64,000 nt of DNA from Erigeron canadensis (Eukaryota; Streptophyta; Magnoliopsida; Asterales; Asteraceae): assembly GCF_010389155.1 (NCBI RefSeq), contig NC_057767.1, forward strand, positions 3,579,765 to 3,643,764, written 5' to 3'. A model generated the notes under the pieces. It made no database searches. It was not told the origin of the DNA and worked only from the letters and a program-made list of their open reading frames with translations. The position numbers were made by a program, and so were the translations under genes. Shown here in pieces: positions 1 through 12,235 of this stretch (its first letter is position 1; each line of letters begins with the position of its first letter).

Positions 1-979
1 GAAATCCGACCATCCTCTCAATAATCCTTCATTATTTCGTTCTCAAGATCAACAAATAGGTATCATTATTATCTTTATTATTATTATCAATCATTAATTA
101 ATCTGTACTTTCTTTTTAGTTCTCCTTTTATTTTATTTTATTTATTAGGTTTTAGGCTTTACTAAGGTTAGGGTTTTCATCATGATCCTTATATCTAATC
201 TAATTATATATATTGTGTATTATCTGTGTGTTGTATACTAAGCAGATTATGTTTTAAAAGTTTAATTGTAGTTGAAACTTTTGAATAATTAGGTAATTTT
301 AATTGAATAATTGGGGTTGTTAAAAAATAACTGTGTTGTTCTAGTGAAATTAAACTAAAACAGGCGTAATTGCCTAACCGAACACTTGAAACTGTGTTTT
401 AGCTTTCGAAAAAATTAGTAATAAGATTTTCACTCACCGGACATGTTCTCGATGATCCGTCGTCAGGGAGACTTGTTTTAATGTTGAATTAATTACTGCA
501 TTACCATTTGAATGAAAAATAAATTGCAGCCTTGTAGCGCTAGATACTTCAAGCTGCGTTGCGGTTTTTAGTTCATATTTGTGCAATTATATTCCTTAAA
601 GCACTTATTTTTATGATGTTTTCGGTTTTATTTCTGTCGTGTCTTTTTTTTTCGAGTAAAATTTGTATGCTTAAGTTTTCTTACATGTTCTTCGGTAACC
701 TGACGATTTAATCTTTGCGATTATTGACTGATGTTGAATACCAAAATTTTAGTACATATCAGATATTGACAATGTGTTGCATTACATATACTGATACACA
801 CATATGATACGTATTTGTGCATCATGGAGCTACTTCAAACTTAAGCTTACTATTTATTGAGGGGTTTGTCTTTCTTGTTTATGTGGAATATTTTTTACGG
901 TCTTTGATGGGTGTGGTGATTGTTGTTAAATGATCAGTTTCAGTGAATATTGGTTGCTGTATAGAGTTGATAGGGAAAG
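1..979 (+). promoter_or_regulatory. 5' leader / upstream region of the SERINC-like gene
   Basis: This AT-rich stretch precedes the first coding exon and holds no open frame worth calling. A plausible non-coding first exon lies near the start: pyrimidine-rich sequence is followed by 'ctaag|gttagggtttt' at about 162-175, which could be a splice donor. Acceptor-like tracts lie just before the ATG at 980, for example 'gtatag' at 959-964. A 5'-UTR intron of about 0.8 kb is therefore possible but cannot be proved without cDNA. I saw no convincing TATA box. Confidence 0.4.
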
Positions 980-3900
980 ATGTGGGCAGCTGGTTGCCTG
1001 GCTTCTTGCTGCGCATCATGCGCATGCAGTGCATGCCAAACTGTTGTGTCCGGGATTAGTCGTCGGTCTGCTCGTATTGCATATTGTGGTCTCTTTGCTC
1101 TCTCTTTGATTGTCGCTTGGATTCTAAGAGAAGTTGCTGCACCGCTAATGGAGAAGATCCCTTGTAAGACCTTTTATTCTCTATCTTTATATTACATATA
1201 ATCATGGCAGTTTTCATCAGTGTTAGGCCATTGATGTAATTAGATACAAAAGAAACTTATTATTTCATTTGTTAAGCATTCTAAGAACATGTCGATACAA
1301 ATATGCCAAAACAGGATAATATTCAACATAAGCTGAACCCTTTGCATTTTTGTTCTGAACAAATTTCTTGTTATGTCAGTGAACTTATTTGGTGTTCATT
1401 ATGCAGGGATTAACCACTTTTATGAAACTCCTGATAGGGAGTGGTTCGAGACAGATGCTGTTTTACGAGTTAGTTTGGGGAACTTTTTGTTTTTCTCGAT
1501 CCTATCCCTTCTAATGGTTGGGGTGAAAACCCAAAAAGACCCACGAGATAGTTTGCACCATGGTGGATGGATGATGAAAGTCATTTGCTGGTGTCTTTTG
1601 GTAATCCTTATGTTTTTCCTTCCAAATGAGATCATCAGCTTTTATGGTAAGCCGTTCTCTCTCTGAGATACAAAGTGTTTTTTTTTATCGTTATCCTTTT
1701 CAGCTGCTCTGTTACCCCTTGGTTTTTGGTAATTGCATCGCTAAAATATTTTCTAGTAATAAGCTTGATGTTGTTCTATTCATGTATCTTTTAAAAACAT
1801 GCATGGATATGTCATTCTTTTCGTACAATTTGAGTGTCGGGGTTGTGTGCAGTGTAGTGTATAAGAGTGTAGTTGGATATGCATTCTGGAACTGATTGTT
1901 TGATAGTCAGTTTCTGATGTCTGGAGAAACAAAGTCTCCTTGTCTGACTATTAATGGGTGGAATGATCAGACCTGATTACGTACAGCTAATATACGTTTA
2001 ATTGCTTACGCCTTCTTTATCTTAGTCGGAGACACTATTATTTTCTTTTTACTAACTGCTTGTTGATTTTAGGAAAATAACATTTTCAGTCATTTTGTTT
2101 AGTAGTTTCTTAAATAGTTAGAATTTGATAAACATTTGAACATCTGAGTATGATTATTACAATCTCAAGCAATATGAGATCCAAACACTATTTTGTAGCG
2201 CCGTCCGTTTTATAAACTGTTGATTAATATGATGATCGTTTAATATCTTTAACTATCGAAAAAACACACATCGAAAACCCCCTTAAACCAGTATGTCCCT
2301 CAGAATTTAGGCATTAGCCCAGAATATATTTTATGAGCAATTCATAGGGAAAGAATAATTAAAACTGTACTGAAGTTTCCAGTCACTACAGCCTCGTAGT
2401 GACTGATGTCTTGTAAGTCATAGGACCTAGTTGTGGAGCCACCAAGTATCTTAGTTGGGCATTTATCTGTTTGATTTTAGTATGTATGATCCTGTCCATT
2501 TGAATGCAGAGTCTACATCGAAAATTGGCTCTGGGCTATTTCTCCTTGTTCAAGTGGTGCTCTTGCTGGACTTTGTACATAGCTGGAATGACAAATGGGT
2601 TGGCTATGATGAGCAGTTCTGGTTCGTTCCTACTATTTTCTGTCAAAGTACACTTATCCTATGTTTTGACATCGATGTGGCCATATTGACCCATTTACTT
2701 ATGAATGGGTTGATTTGGCTAATTTTTTTTTCTAATGGTTCACAATGGTAAACCTGAAATCAAAATGATCTAACGTCACGTTGGGTGTATTTTTAATGCA
2801 AAAAATCTCCTTAGATGTTTATATGTTTACAAAACTTAAGCTACTATTGATATAAATATTATATCTGATGTTTGTAAAAATCTTCATACAAAAATGCTTT
2901 GGCCCAAACTGACACGTCCCGAATGGACCTGCAAAAAGAACCGATGGTTTGGCAATAACCTATTTGAACCCGTTACCAATCTGCTTATCTTGCCGCATCT
3001 ACTTTTACACATACAAGGACAGTGAAACAAGTTATGTTGTCCCCTTAATCTTATCTGTTTTCATTCCTAAATCTATTTTGTATATGATACAGGTATGCAG
3101 CCTTGCTTGTTGTTTCACTCGTGTGTTATGTGGCAACATTCTCGTTCTCCGGACTTCTGTTCTATTTGTTTACCCCATCTGGGCAGGACTGTGGTCTCAA
3201 TACGTTCTTTATTGTAATGACCCTCATTCTTGTGTTCGTGTTTGCTATAATCACATTACATCCCACAGTGAGTTTCTGAACCCCTTTCTGTTCTATTGCT
3301 AAATAGTTTCTTTTTCTTTCATTTACTACACTTCAGTGCAGTATGTTAGATAACTTAGATAATAATTAAGTTCTCATTTATTCCCTATTAGTAGTGTGAG
3401 ACTGTGAGTAGAGGTGGCAATTTTAACACATTTACTTACGAGTGAGTTGATTGGATATCTTTTATCTATAATGAATCAGATCAAATGGGTTTAACTGGTT
3501 AAAAAGTCACCCAAAGTGTATTTTTAATCACCAACCTCTTGAGTGCATAATGTAACTGCATAAATATAGGTTTTGTGATCTCATCAAACACGCTAGATCC
3601 ATATTTTAAGCAACTTAGGCAAAAGTGACGCGCACGAAAAATACATGTATTGAACCTTTACCCAACCCCACCCATGTTGCTACCTCGTATCATGTTAGCC
3701 CTGAAGTTGCCCTTTTTGTTCGTGTCTACAATATGATATGGCTTGTATGTCTCTTTCATATTGATTTAGTAATGGTCATCTTACAAATTCTTTTGGTGTA
3801 CATTAGGTATGTGGCAGCATTCTTCCAGCATCCGTTATTTCTTTTTACTGCATGTATCTTTGCTATAGTGGGCTTGCAAGTGAACCGAGGGATTATGCTT

Positions 3901-5343
3901 GCAATGGTCTCCACAATCATTCTAAAGCTGTTAACACTGGAACACTTACTGTTGGGTTGCTCACAACTGTGCTCTCGGTGGTCTACTCTGCCGTGAGAGC
4001 TGGATCTTCTACCGCTTTGCTTTCCCCGCCAGACTCACCCCGTGCAGGTAAAGTTTTTCGTTCTCCACATCCTCAGAGTCTTCTGTTAGCTGTGCATATT
4101 TTTATAAGATGGCAGTGTCAACACATATAGTTATGTCTATAAGTAGAGGTCAATTGTGTATAATTACATCTTTGGTCAAAATGGTTGCAAGTCAAAAGTA
4201 GTTTTGAATGCATAATCTCAGTGTTTGGATTTGTGTTTTGGAACTGATCATCTGATTTCGGTAACTTCAAGCTGTGGGCACAATTATCAGTTTTTAATGG
4301 TTACTTAACATATGGTGCCTGCTTAAGCTTGTATGATTATTTAAGGGTCAAAAGATACTTTTACACTGGCTGCAAAACTCGTTATCTTAAGGGGGCACAA
4401 AATAATTTATGACCTCTTGTGAAGATAATCTAGGTTCATTTCACAACTCGTAAACCTTTTAAAATTTTTGCAACTATCAGTGTTTGCGGATTAACCTGTT
4501 CGCTTTCGATCTGTGCTAAGAAAAGACCTGTATTTATTGGTCTCCCAGCCTTCCCAACACACCCATTTTGCCATCTATTTAAATTTCTTAGTGTCAAGGG
4601 GTGTTTATCTGCTTCTATTGTTGTCCTCTTGAAGAACAAGGTGAAACATGAAACACCCTACAGATCATGTGGCATTAGAGGTTGCAAGTTGCAACTAGGA
4701 GGGTTGGATAAGGTGTGATCTGGTTCATTGACATACACTTTTCTCTTCTCTTTTATTGTTTTGTTTTGTTTTGATATTTATAAGTAATTATGATGTGTCA
4801 TATGAATATAGAAACTGTGTTATTACAATGATATTCGAAATTGTTTCATAAAGTATTTTGGAGGTTGTATGTAGCACTTTGTGGGCAACTTTTGTCGTCT
4901 TCCCTTTTAGCTAAATTTGTTAAATTGTAAATATTATCTATTTTTCCTGTTGGATTAAACATCCAACCGTAAAGGGTATGGTTGCACCAGAAATGATTCT
5001 TTTGAACTACCCTTCGTTGCACCAGAAACTGAGCTTTGCTTTCCATATTTCAGGTGGTGAGAAACCGTTGCTACCACTAGACAAGAGAGACGAACATGAA
5101 GAGAAAGAGAACAACAAGCCTGTCACATATTCATACTCTTTCTTCCACATCATCTTCTCCCTTGCTAGCATGTACTCGGCAATGCTTCTTACAGGGTGGT
5201 CAACCTCAGTTGGTGAGAGTGGCAGGTTGGTGGATGTTGGGTGGCCTTCAGTGTGGGTCCGGATTATAACCTCATGGGCAACTGCAGGTTTGTTCATTTG
5301 GTCAATGATTGCCCCTCACCTCTTTCCCGATAGGGAGTTCTGA
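980..5343 (+). CDS. SERINC/TMS1-TDE1 family multi-pass membrane protein (6 exons, 413 aa)
   Basis: Exons are 980-1163, 1407-1646, 2510-2621, 3093-3267, 3807-4047 and 5054-5343. All junctions are GT-AG and total 1242 nt in one frame. The product starts with the Cys-rich plant SERINC head (MWAAGCLASCCASCACSACQ), followed by about ten hydrophobic segments. Conserved family stretches include MEKIPW-INHFY, FLPNEIISFY, LLLDFVHSWNDKW, YCMYLCYSGLASEP and a C-terminal HIIFSLASMYSAMLLTGW. The protein ends in FPDREF before TGA at 5341-5343. SERINC proteins are integral membrane proteins proposed to help insert serine into phosphatidylserine and sphingolipids; their exact activity is debated. The length fits plant members (about 410 aa), no exon is broken, and the gene looks functional. 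The ATG at 980 gives the expected N-terminus with no alternative upstream. Confidence 0.93.
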
Positions 5344-5459
5344 GTTCAAGCGAAATATTCCACAAGTCATTGTAATATGTATGTATTTGGTTGTCTGTCA
5401 CACTATGCGAATTATGCTTGAAGTTTGTGTACTGACATTTACTTTAACGTGATGGGGTG

Positions 5460-5465
5460 AATAAA
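5460..5465 (+). terminator. Candidate poly(A) signal of the SERINC-like gene
   Basis: AATAAA lies about 117 nt after the stop codon, in a T/A-rich 3' region and followed by further AATAAAA-like sequence near 5474. Plant polyadenylation signals are loose, so this is only a likely near-upstream element. Confidence 0.45.
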
Positions 5466-5540
5466 TCTTTGATAATAAAATTGTAATGAAATTGTTTTTA
5501 TTTCCGGGTTAGGAGATTTCAGGCCGCTTGTAGTTATAAA

Positions 5541-5877
5541 TTGGCATCTTTTTAGAATGTGTTCATAGTTTATCACAGAAGCGACACCAACACCAATGAA
5601 CAAAGTATAATTATAAGCATTAGGATCTAAGTTCTATATTTTCAAATATTCATCTCCTAAAACTATTAAGCTGACATTCTGAATAATGATTTCAATATTA
5701 CATATTTACATTGGCATCTTTTTAGAATGTGTTTTTAGTTTATTACAGGAGCGACATCAACGCCAATGAACAAAGTACTCGTATAATTATAAGCATTACG
5801 ATCTAAGTTCTATATTTTCAAATATTCATCTCCTAAAACTATTAAGCTGACATTCTGAATAATGATTTCAATATTAG
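5541..5877. repeat. Tandem duplication of a 170-bp unit
   Basis: The sequence starting TTGGCATCTTTTTAGAATGT at 5541 repeats at 5711. The two copies stay collinear to about 5877 with only a few substitutions and one small insertion ('ctcg' near 5779). The unit lies in the 3' flank of the SERINC-like gene and has no coding frame. It looks like a recent local duplication. Confidence 0.9.
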
Positions 5878-6798
5878 ACATTCATGTAATAAAAAAAAAT
5901 GGCTAATATTCTAAAGGTCATTTCCAAGATAACTAATACTTCAATCTTGATTCTTGAGTCAAATATCTCACGGCAATTTTTTTTACCATCCAATCATCCT
6001 GAGATAGTTAGAAACTTTTTTTAATGAACGATTAAAGAAAGTGAAAAAACTAAATGAACACAATATCTTGAGTTTGTTGTCAAAATGACTATTTACCCAA
6101 ATAAACGAAGGCTCAAGAACATATTATTGAACGTTTACAAACATAAAAATCATCTTGAGATAATTAGAAATTTATTTTAATGAACGATTAAAAAAAGTGA
6201 AAAAAAACGAAATGAACATAATATTTTAGGGTTTGTTATTCTATTTACCCAAATGAATGAACGCTCACGAACATATTATTGAACGTTTACAAACATAAAT
6301 TAATAACGGACACTATGTTTATTGTTTATTTAATTAATGAATAATTTTTTATCAAACATTTATGATCTGTTCATAAATTCTTCAAATCTCAATAAATTTA
6401 CACACGGATACTTTAAAAGTGCACACAAGTGCAATTGTGCAAAGATACCATATGAGGTTAGAATTGCATGCGGTTGTACTCAATAACCAAGTATATTACG
6501 AGTATGTTGTATCAATCACAAACACATGTTCATGCTATTCATTCTCATTCCATATTGGTGGGAGTCCTCTAAATTTCCCTGAAAAGGAACATTTGCAGAG
6601 TGTATGTCCCACTCATTTTAAATATCTGTTCATCTTCATAAACATTACATATCAAAACCGTAAAGAATTTAATTTAATATTTTAAATAATGTTATAGATA
6701 TATAAAAAGGGAAAAGTGAAGGTGGTGTTGTCACACATTTAAGTTTGGTGAAATCCTTCTTACATACTAAATTTTTAATCCATAAATATATAATTAAA
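5878..6798. other. Intergenic AT-rich DNA with short dispersed repeats
   Basis: There is no gene here. Two phrases recur locally: 'tgaacgattaaa' with following sequence at about 6026 and 6181, and 'acatattattgaacgtttac' at about 6119 and 6269. This suggests an old internal duplication. The stretch at 6700-6790 resembles part of the MITE family near 54.75 and 56.4 kb. The open frame near 6419-6685 has no recognisable domain or coding character. Confidence 0.5.
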
Positions 6799-6933
6799 AA
6801 CCTTGTAGGTTATTGTATTTGATTATGATTATGAGAATTACAAAAGGTTATATTTATAGAGTCTATTAACCTAATACATGAAAACTATTATTATGGAAAC
6901 TAATAATATAAAAAACTAGTTATATCTTAATAC
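6799..6933 (-). repeat. 3' LTR of the Copia element
   Basis: This repeat is nearly identical to 9787-9921. On the minus strand it begins TATTAAGATATAA, a decayed form of the common Copia LTR start TGTTAAGATATAA. It sits next to the polypurine tract at 6934-6940. Confidence 0.8.
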
Positions 6934-6965
6934 GCCCCCCTCAAGCTAAGGCCATTGTGCGACTC

Positions 6966-8383
6966 TTAGCTTGGATCGCAACAGCATGAACCGATCTGAA
7001 GATAAGGCCTTTGTAAAACATCCGCAATCTGATCATGTGAAGATATGAACTTTACTGACAAATTTCCTTGAGCAACCTTCTCTCGTACAAAATGAAAATC
7101 AATTTCCACATGCTTTGTGCATGCATGAAAGACGGGATTAACTGACAAATAAGTAGCGCTTAGATTGTCACACCACAATGTTGGAGTAGTCTGTATAGGA
7201 ATGTGAAATTCTTGAAGTAGAGATTGAAGCCATGTAGTTCGGCGACAGTGTCAAACCAACGTGTTTTCTAGCAGACCAAGAGACAAGATTAGATCCTTGA
7301 TATATAGCAAATCCCCCTGTGGATCGACGGTCATCTGGGCAACCAGCCCAATCAGCATCAGAGTAGGCATTAATAGCATTGAAGAAGGCATCAACATAAG
7401 CATGTAACTGAGTTGAGGAGTTGCTAGAGATGCGTAATCCGTAACTAGATGTCCCTTGTAAGTAACAAAGAATACGCTTAACAGCTAACCAATGATTCTC
7501 AGTCGGGGAATGCATGTATTGACACACTTTGTTCACAGCAAATGCGATATCAGGCCTAGAAAGAGTAGCATACTGGAGACCCCCAACAATACTTCGGTAT
7601 TTTACTGGATCCGAGAAAGCAGTGCTATTACCATTAGATAAAACCACAGATGTAGAAAGTAGAGATGGAACTGGTCTAGCATTGGACAAATTTGCGCGTT
7701 CCAAGAGATCTATAATATATTTTGATTGAGATAGAAACAAATCTGAACCTGTGCGTGTGATTTCCACACCCAGAAAATAGGACAGATGCCCCATGTCTTG
7801 AATGGCAAAGGCACGGCTAAGCTGATGAACAACCTGATCAAGCACCAAAGGGTTGTTACCTGTCAAAATAATATCATCAACGTACACTAGCATATAGAGC
7901 ACTGTACCACAAGCATAATAGATAAAAAGCGAGGGATCGGTTTTGGATCCCCTAAACCCAATTGCCTGAGAGAGCCGATGAAACCACGTTTTCGGTGCTT
8001 GCTTTAGACCGTACAATGATTTGTGCAATAAACACACATGATCAGGTTTTTGACCTATCAACAAAACCTGGCGGTTGCTGTAGATACACTGTTTCCTTTA
8101 GATCACCATGTAAGAAAGCATTCTGGACATCCAATTGTCTCAATGGCCAATGGTTAGCTGTAGCAATAGATAAAACAACCCGGATAGTGGTAGCCTTGAC
8201 AACAGGGCTAAAGGTGTCGGTGTAGTCAATGCCCGACTGCTGGTAAAATCCCTTAGCAACAAGTCTCGCTTTATAGTGAGTGATAATTCCTCGTTGATCA
8301 CGTTTAACTTTGTATACCCACTTGCAATCAACTACATTTTTTCCAGGTGCACGTGGCACTAATGACCATGTGTCGTTTCTCAC
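6966..8383 (-). pseudogene. Copia reverse transcriptase and RNase H remnant
   Basis: On the minus strand, 8383-8042 starts with NDTWSLVP and KWVYKVK and runs to [12 protein letters not shown], the first RT motifs. A frame change near 8050 leads to 8064-7168, which carries SLYGLKQAP, the catalytic box YVDDIILTG, and the RNase H start YSDADWAGCPDDRRSTGG. Another frameshift near 7170-7230 leads to the RNase H tail at 7178-6966 (CDNLSATYL, then [12 protein letters not shown]). Motif order and catalytic aspartates are intact, but at least two frameshifts rule out a functional protein. Confidence 0.9.
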
Positions 8384-9760
8384 GAGTGACTATTCATCCT
8401 CTATGGCTTTGCGCCAAAGAGGGTTCTTGTTAGCAATAGCAAAGGTAGGGTGTTCAGATTCGGAAAGAGATGTGGAGGTATGATTCGCAGATGGATCAAA
8501 AAATTTTGTTTTAGGAGGATTTTGGCAAAGATTTGAAGGACGTGTACGTGTAGTGGGCTAGGGTGGTGATGATGGTAAAGAGGAGGGAATAGGATGGACG
8601 AGTTGTGCAGGTTATGATGAATGTTGTACAGGTTGGACATGAGAATTGAGCGTAGTTGTGGGCTCAGGTGGAGGAGGTGAATCAACATTTGCAGCTGACT
8701 CATCGGAAACTGGGTTGAACGTAGGAGGTGGAGGTGATGGATAAGATGAGATGTATTCGTCTGGTTGGGAGGTAGGTGTCGGTGGTGAGGTGGGTTGACG
8801 AAATGGGAAGAAGTGTTCATTAAAGCGGACATAACGAGCAATATTTTGTATGGATTATAGGGTCGTAGGTGAGGAAATCATTGACAACCAAAAACACGGA
8901 GAAAAGTGTAATTGGGTGTTCGCTTGAACAAAAACTCAAAGGGAGAGGTGCGTGCTGTGTTTGAAGAGGGCATGCGATTGATAAGGTAGACTGCAGTGTC
9001 AAAAGCAAAGTGCCAGAATTTAGATGGGACACCAAGTTAAAAAAGTAGAGTGAGACCAGTTTCAACGACATGTCGGTGTCGTCTTTCAACAAGGCCATTT
9101 TGTTCACTTGTGTGGGGACAAGAAAATCTATGGATGATGCCTGGATTTGAGAAAAAAGGAGATAATTTGCGAAATTCACCCCACCATCGGTTTGGACTGA
9201 TTTCAGTTTTGTTTTAAATTGACGTTCTGACATAGCAACAAACTGAGTAAATATATGATAGACATTAGATTTTCGTTTCAAGGGAAAGAACCACATGTAA
9301 CGTGAAAAGGCATCAACACACAGCAAAAAAATAAGAATGACCGTCAAAAGAAGGGACGGGTGAAGGACCCCAAACATCACAATATATAAGATCAAGAATA
9401 TTCGAAGCTTTATTGCGAGATAATGGTAAATGCAGTTTGGAAGACTTGCCAATAGAGCAAGCAGTACGATGACTTAAAGAACTATTACTAGAAAGCGGTA
9501 AATTAAATCGAGATAACATTGAAGAAAATAATTTGGAATGAGGGTGACCCAGTCTTTGATGCCACACGTCCGGAGAGACTTGTACAGTGGTGAACACAGA
9601 TTTTTGGATAGGTTGATAACTTGGTAGACAAAAGGAGTAGAGACCTCCATTACTTGGACCAATGAGAAGGGTAGAACGGGTGACCTTGTCCTTCACAGAT
9701 TAAAAAGTTGCGTGAAATTCAAAAAACACATTGTTGTCTATGCAAAACTTTTGAACGGAA
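8384..9760 (-). pseudogene. Copia GAG-pre-integrase, integrase and linker remnant
   Basis: The minus strand at 9760-9690 reads as the NLLSV..FC-DNN stretch that precedes the GAG-pre-integrase domain. The frame at 9696-9313 contains WHQRLGHPHSKL with zinc-finger-like His and Cys residues. The frame at 9452-8820 contains the integrase core DAFSRYMWFFPLKRKS and the second acidic site TDGG. The Pro/His/Leu-rich stretch at 8841-8401 is the integrase-RT linker read out of frame. Several frameshifts separate these pieces. Confidence 0.85.
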
Positions 9761-9786
9761 AGAAGATTTTGTTTAATTTGATTATG

Positions 9787-9921
9787 AACCTTGTAGGTTA
9801 TTGTATTTGATTATGATTATGAGAATTACAAGAGGTTGTATTTATAGAGTTTATTAACCTAATACATGGAAATTATTATTATGGAAACTAATAATATAGA
9901 AAACTAATTATATCTTAATAT
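9787..9921 (-). repeat. 5' LTR of the Copia element
   Basis: This is the partner of 6799-6933. It is followed on the minus strand directly by mid-pol sequence without a recognisable tRNA primer-binding site, which marks an internal deletion. Confidence 0.8.
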
Positions 9922-10045
9922 ATAATGAATAAATAATGGACCCTATGTTTTTTATGAATTAAAATTCCCCCATATATATAAATTAATAAGAATGTAAAAT
10001 TGTAAATAATATATTTATGAGGGTTTATACCCAATAAATGTATAA

Positions 10046-10765
10046 TCTCTTATATTAATAAAACAAAATTGTTTTTAGAAGATATTTTTAGAAAAAAACC
10101 TATGTGGCAAGCTAACATCCTATTCTTAAGTTACCTTATAAAAATTATGACATCATGTGTTTTAATTTTTCTTTCTATTTATTTTTTAATATTCTACTTA
10201 TCTTTTCACATTTCAAATGAATCTATAATATTTTCATATAATTTTTTTATTCATAGAAATCTATTGATTGAAAATTGGTAAGGTTTTTTTAATATTTGTT
10301 TCATGTTACCTTCATTTATATTTATAATAGATTTCATTCATATACAAACTCGGTTCATTGTTATAAATAGTAAGAAAAAATTTATGTTGTTTTTAATTGG
10401 CTATAAATGTTCTATTCGAAGTAATTTATTTTTTCATGGGTTTGTTTACTTATTTTAAACATTAAAGTTTTCATTTCGGTTTTGTGTAATTAAAATTTGA
10501 TTTAATATTTCTAAGACTCACTTGCTATAAGGTTTATCTTTCTCATTTAACTTGCTAGATTTGAATATTTATCCTTCAAAAGAATTTATAACATTTTCAT
10601 ATAACTTTCTTTTAAAATTATTAGAAAAGATGGTTAGAGTCCTAGAGATGTTAACGGCAACCGATTTACTCAATATTAGGTCTATTTGGATTACACGAAC
10701 GAATCATGAAATTATTAACAAAAGTTTTATTGAAATCCCAGGTTGAACCCGGGTTGCTTAGCTAA
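10046..10765 (+). mobile_element. Candidate non-autonomous Helitron
   Basis: The stretch begins TCTCTTATATTAATAAAAC after a host A at 10045. It ends with a hairpin-forming AACCCGGGTT (10746-10755), then GCTTAGCTAA and a host T. TC at the 5' end, a short 3' hairpin, CTRR at the end and insertion between A and T are the Helitron rules. No RepHel frame is present and the interior is AT-rich filler. Both ends are inferred from sequence pattern alone. Confidence 0.5.
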
Positions 10766-11742
10766 TAATAAATAAAAAGACCATGTACACAAGAAATATG
10801 GTAATTAATAGACCATCTTTTTAATTTTTATACACATCCAAACATATTTTGTATATGCAGTAAATTACCTTATAGTTGGTAAATGATCACAAATATTATT
10901 ATGACAATGGTACGTTTTTGTTATTATAAATGAGAAAGTGCACATTATGAAATTGGGATTAATACTTCAAAATATAAATAATTTTATATGAATTGTCATA
11001 GTATGTACGAAATTTTAATTATGCCTAACCCAAACACCTTTTAAGAGGCTAATCACCCTCAACTGCAGTTTATATGATCACTCACGCAATTACAAAATCT
11101 ATGCGCATTGTATGTGATTAATTTGCAAATGTTGTACGTTGTATACTTGTATGTGTCCAGATAGGGATTAGTATTTTAAATGTAAACAACTTTACACGAA
11201 GTGTCATAGTGTGTATTGAACTTTAATTTCGTGCATTGGATGTAATGAACTTTCAAATCCTGAATGTATCTAGACATATGTGGCAACCATATCAAGTGCC
11301 ACTTGTAAATTTTTTATTGGTCGAATACATAAAATGCACAAAATTTAAAAATTCATTACATATAACGCACGAGATTTGAATGCATACAGTGCACATAATT
11401 GAATCGATACATAAATACGATCTCAATGAAATTTTATGTTCATGGTAGATCTATAGATTATTTGTAACTAAGATTCATACAACTAATTTTATATTATTAT
11501 CACCTAGCTAAAGCTAATACAAAATATGTTAAATCTTAAGTTCATTTACAAGTAACTCATAAAAAGATAATACATTAATTCATAGTTAGATTTCTAAAAG
11601 AGTAAAAGTTATGTTTGTCGGTGCAGATTGAATTTTAGAAAGTGATAATTTAAGATACCAACCTACTCATTCCATTAAGAATAATGATGCATTAAACCTT
11701 ATCTTAAAAGTCACGATTTTAAAGTAATACTACACTTACTAA
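10766..11742. other. AT-rich intergenic DNA
   Basis: No gene is visible. A loosely repeated pattern lies at 10940-11400: 'gggattaatacttcaaaatataaataa' near 10957 resembles 'gggattagtattttaaatgtaaacaa' near 11163. Both are followed by 'gtcatagtgtgta'-like text, suggesting an old internal duplication of about 205 bp. Confidence 0.4.
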
Positions 11743-12235
11743 TTTTTATATTTACTAATAAACTAAAACAAGATTGTAGTGTCTTTAATCGACACATGTC
11801 GCTGTATTAAAAAGACAAGTGTCCTTTTAATTATATATTCAATAAAAAATCTATTTAATTGTTTATTATTTTAGTTAATCTCATATATTTGAATTAAAAT
11901 ACAATATCTATAATAATAAGTTTATCATTATTATTTTATTATATAAAAGGATACGAACAGATTAGGATTAAACATAGTATTTTAATAATGAAGCTTAAAT
12001 CTTTTACAATATCCAAATAAATGTAAATATAATACATATACCTATACGTTGCTATATTGTTTTTTTGTTTGTTTTTGTTTTAACTTCCTAATTCTAATAC
12101 AAGTATACCAACTTTTCCTTATTTTTCCAATCCATTTTTATCTGAAAACTTGAGATTATTATTTGTTCACAAAATATACATATGAATATTACTCTATATT
12201 AGTTAATCCGTGCATTACGCACATGTATTAATACT
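11743..12235 (+). mobile_element. Candidate Helitron, family shared with 54.6-55.5 kb
   Basis: The right end has an imperfect hairpin (CCGTGCATTACGCACATG, about 12208-12225), then TTAATA and CTAG, with host T next. The left end contains ACTAATAAACTAAAACAAGA near 11754. The same phrase occurs inverted at 55.5 kb, next to the other end of a minus-strand Helitron. Exact 5' terminus is uncertain. Confidence 0.45.

Larger units (their letters stand above)
6799..9921 (-). mobile_element. Truncated Ty1/Copia LTR retrotransposon
   Basis: Direct repeats of about 135 bp (6799-6933 and 9787-9921) flank a minus-strand Copia pol remnant. They differ at only a few bases and look like short LTRs. A polypurine tract (GGGGGG on the minus strand, 6934-6940) abuts the left LTR, as expected for a 3' LTR of a minus-strand element. 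Inside, in Copia order, are GAG-pre-integrase, integrase, reverse transcriptase and RNase H. The whole 5' part (primer-binding site, gag, protease) is absent: the right LTR runs directly into the GAG-pre-integrase region. Frameshifts make it non-autonomous. Confidence 0.9.

Noticed and set aside
7529..7729. Plus-strand open frames within 6.9-9.7 kb
   Set aside because: These are antisense shadows of the minus-strand Copia pol frames.
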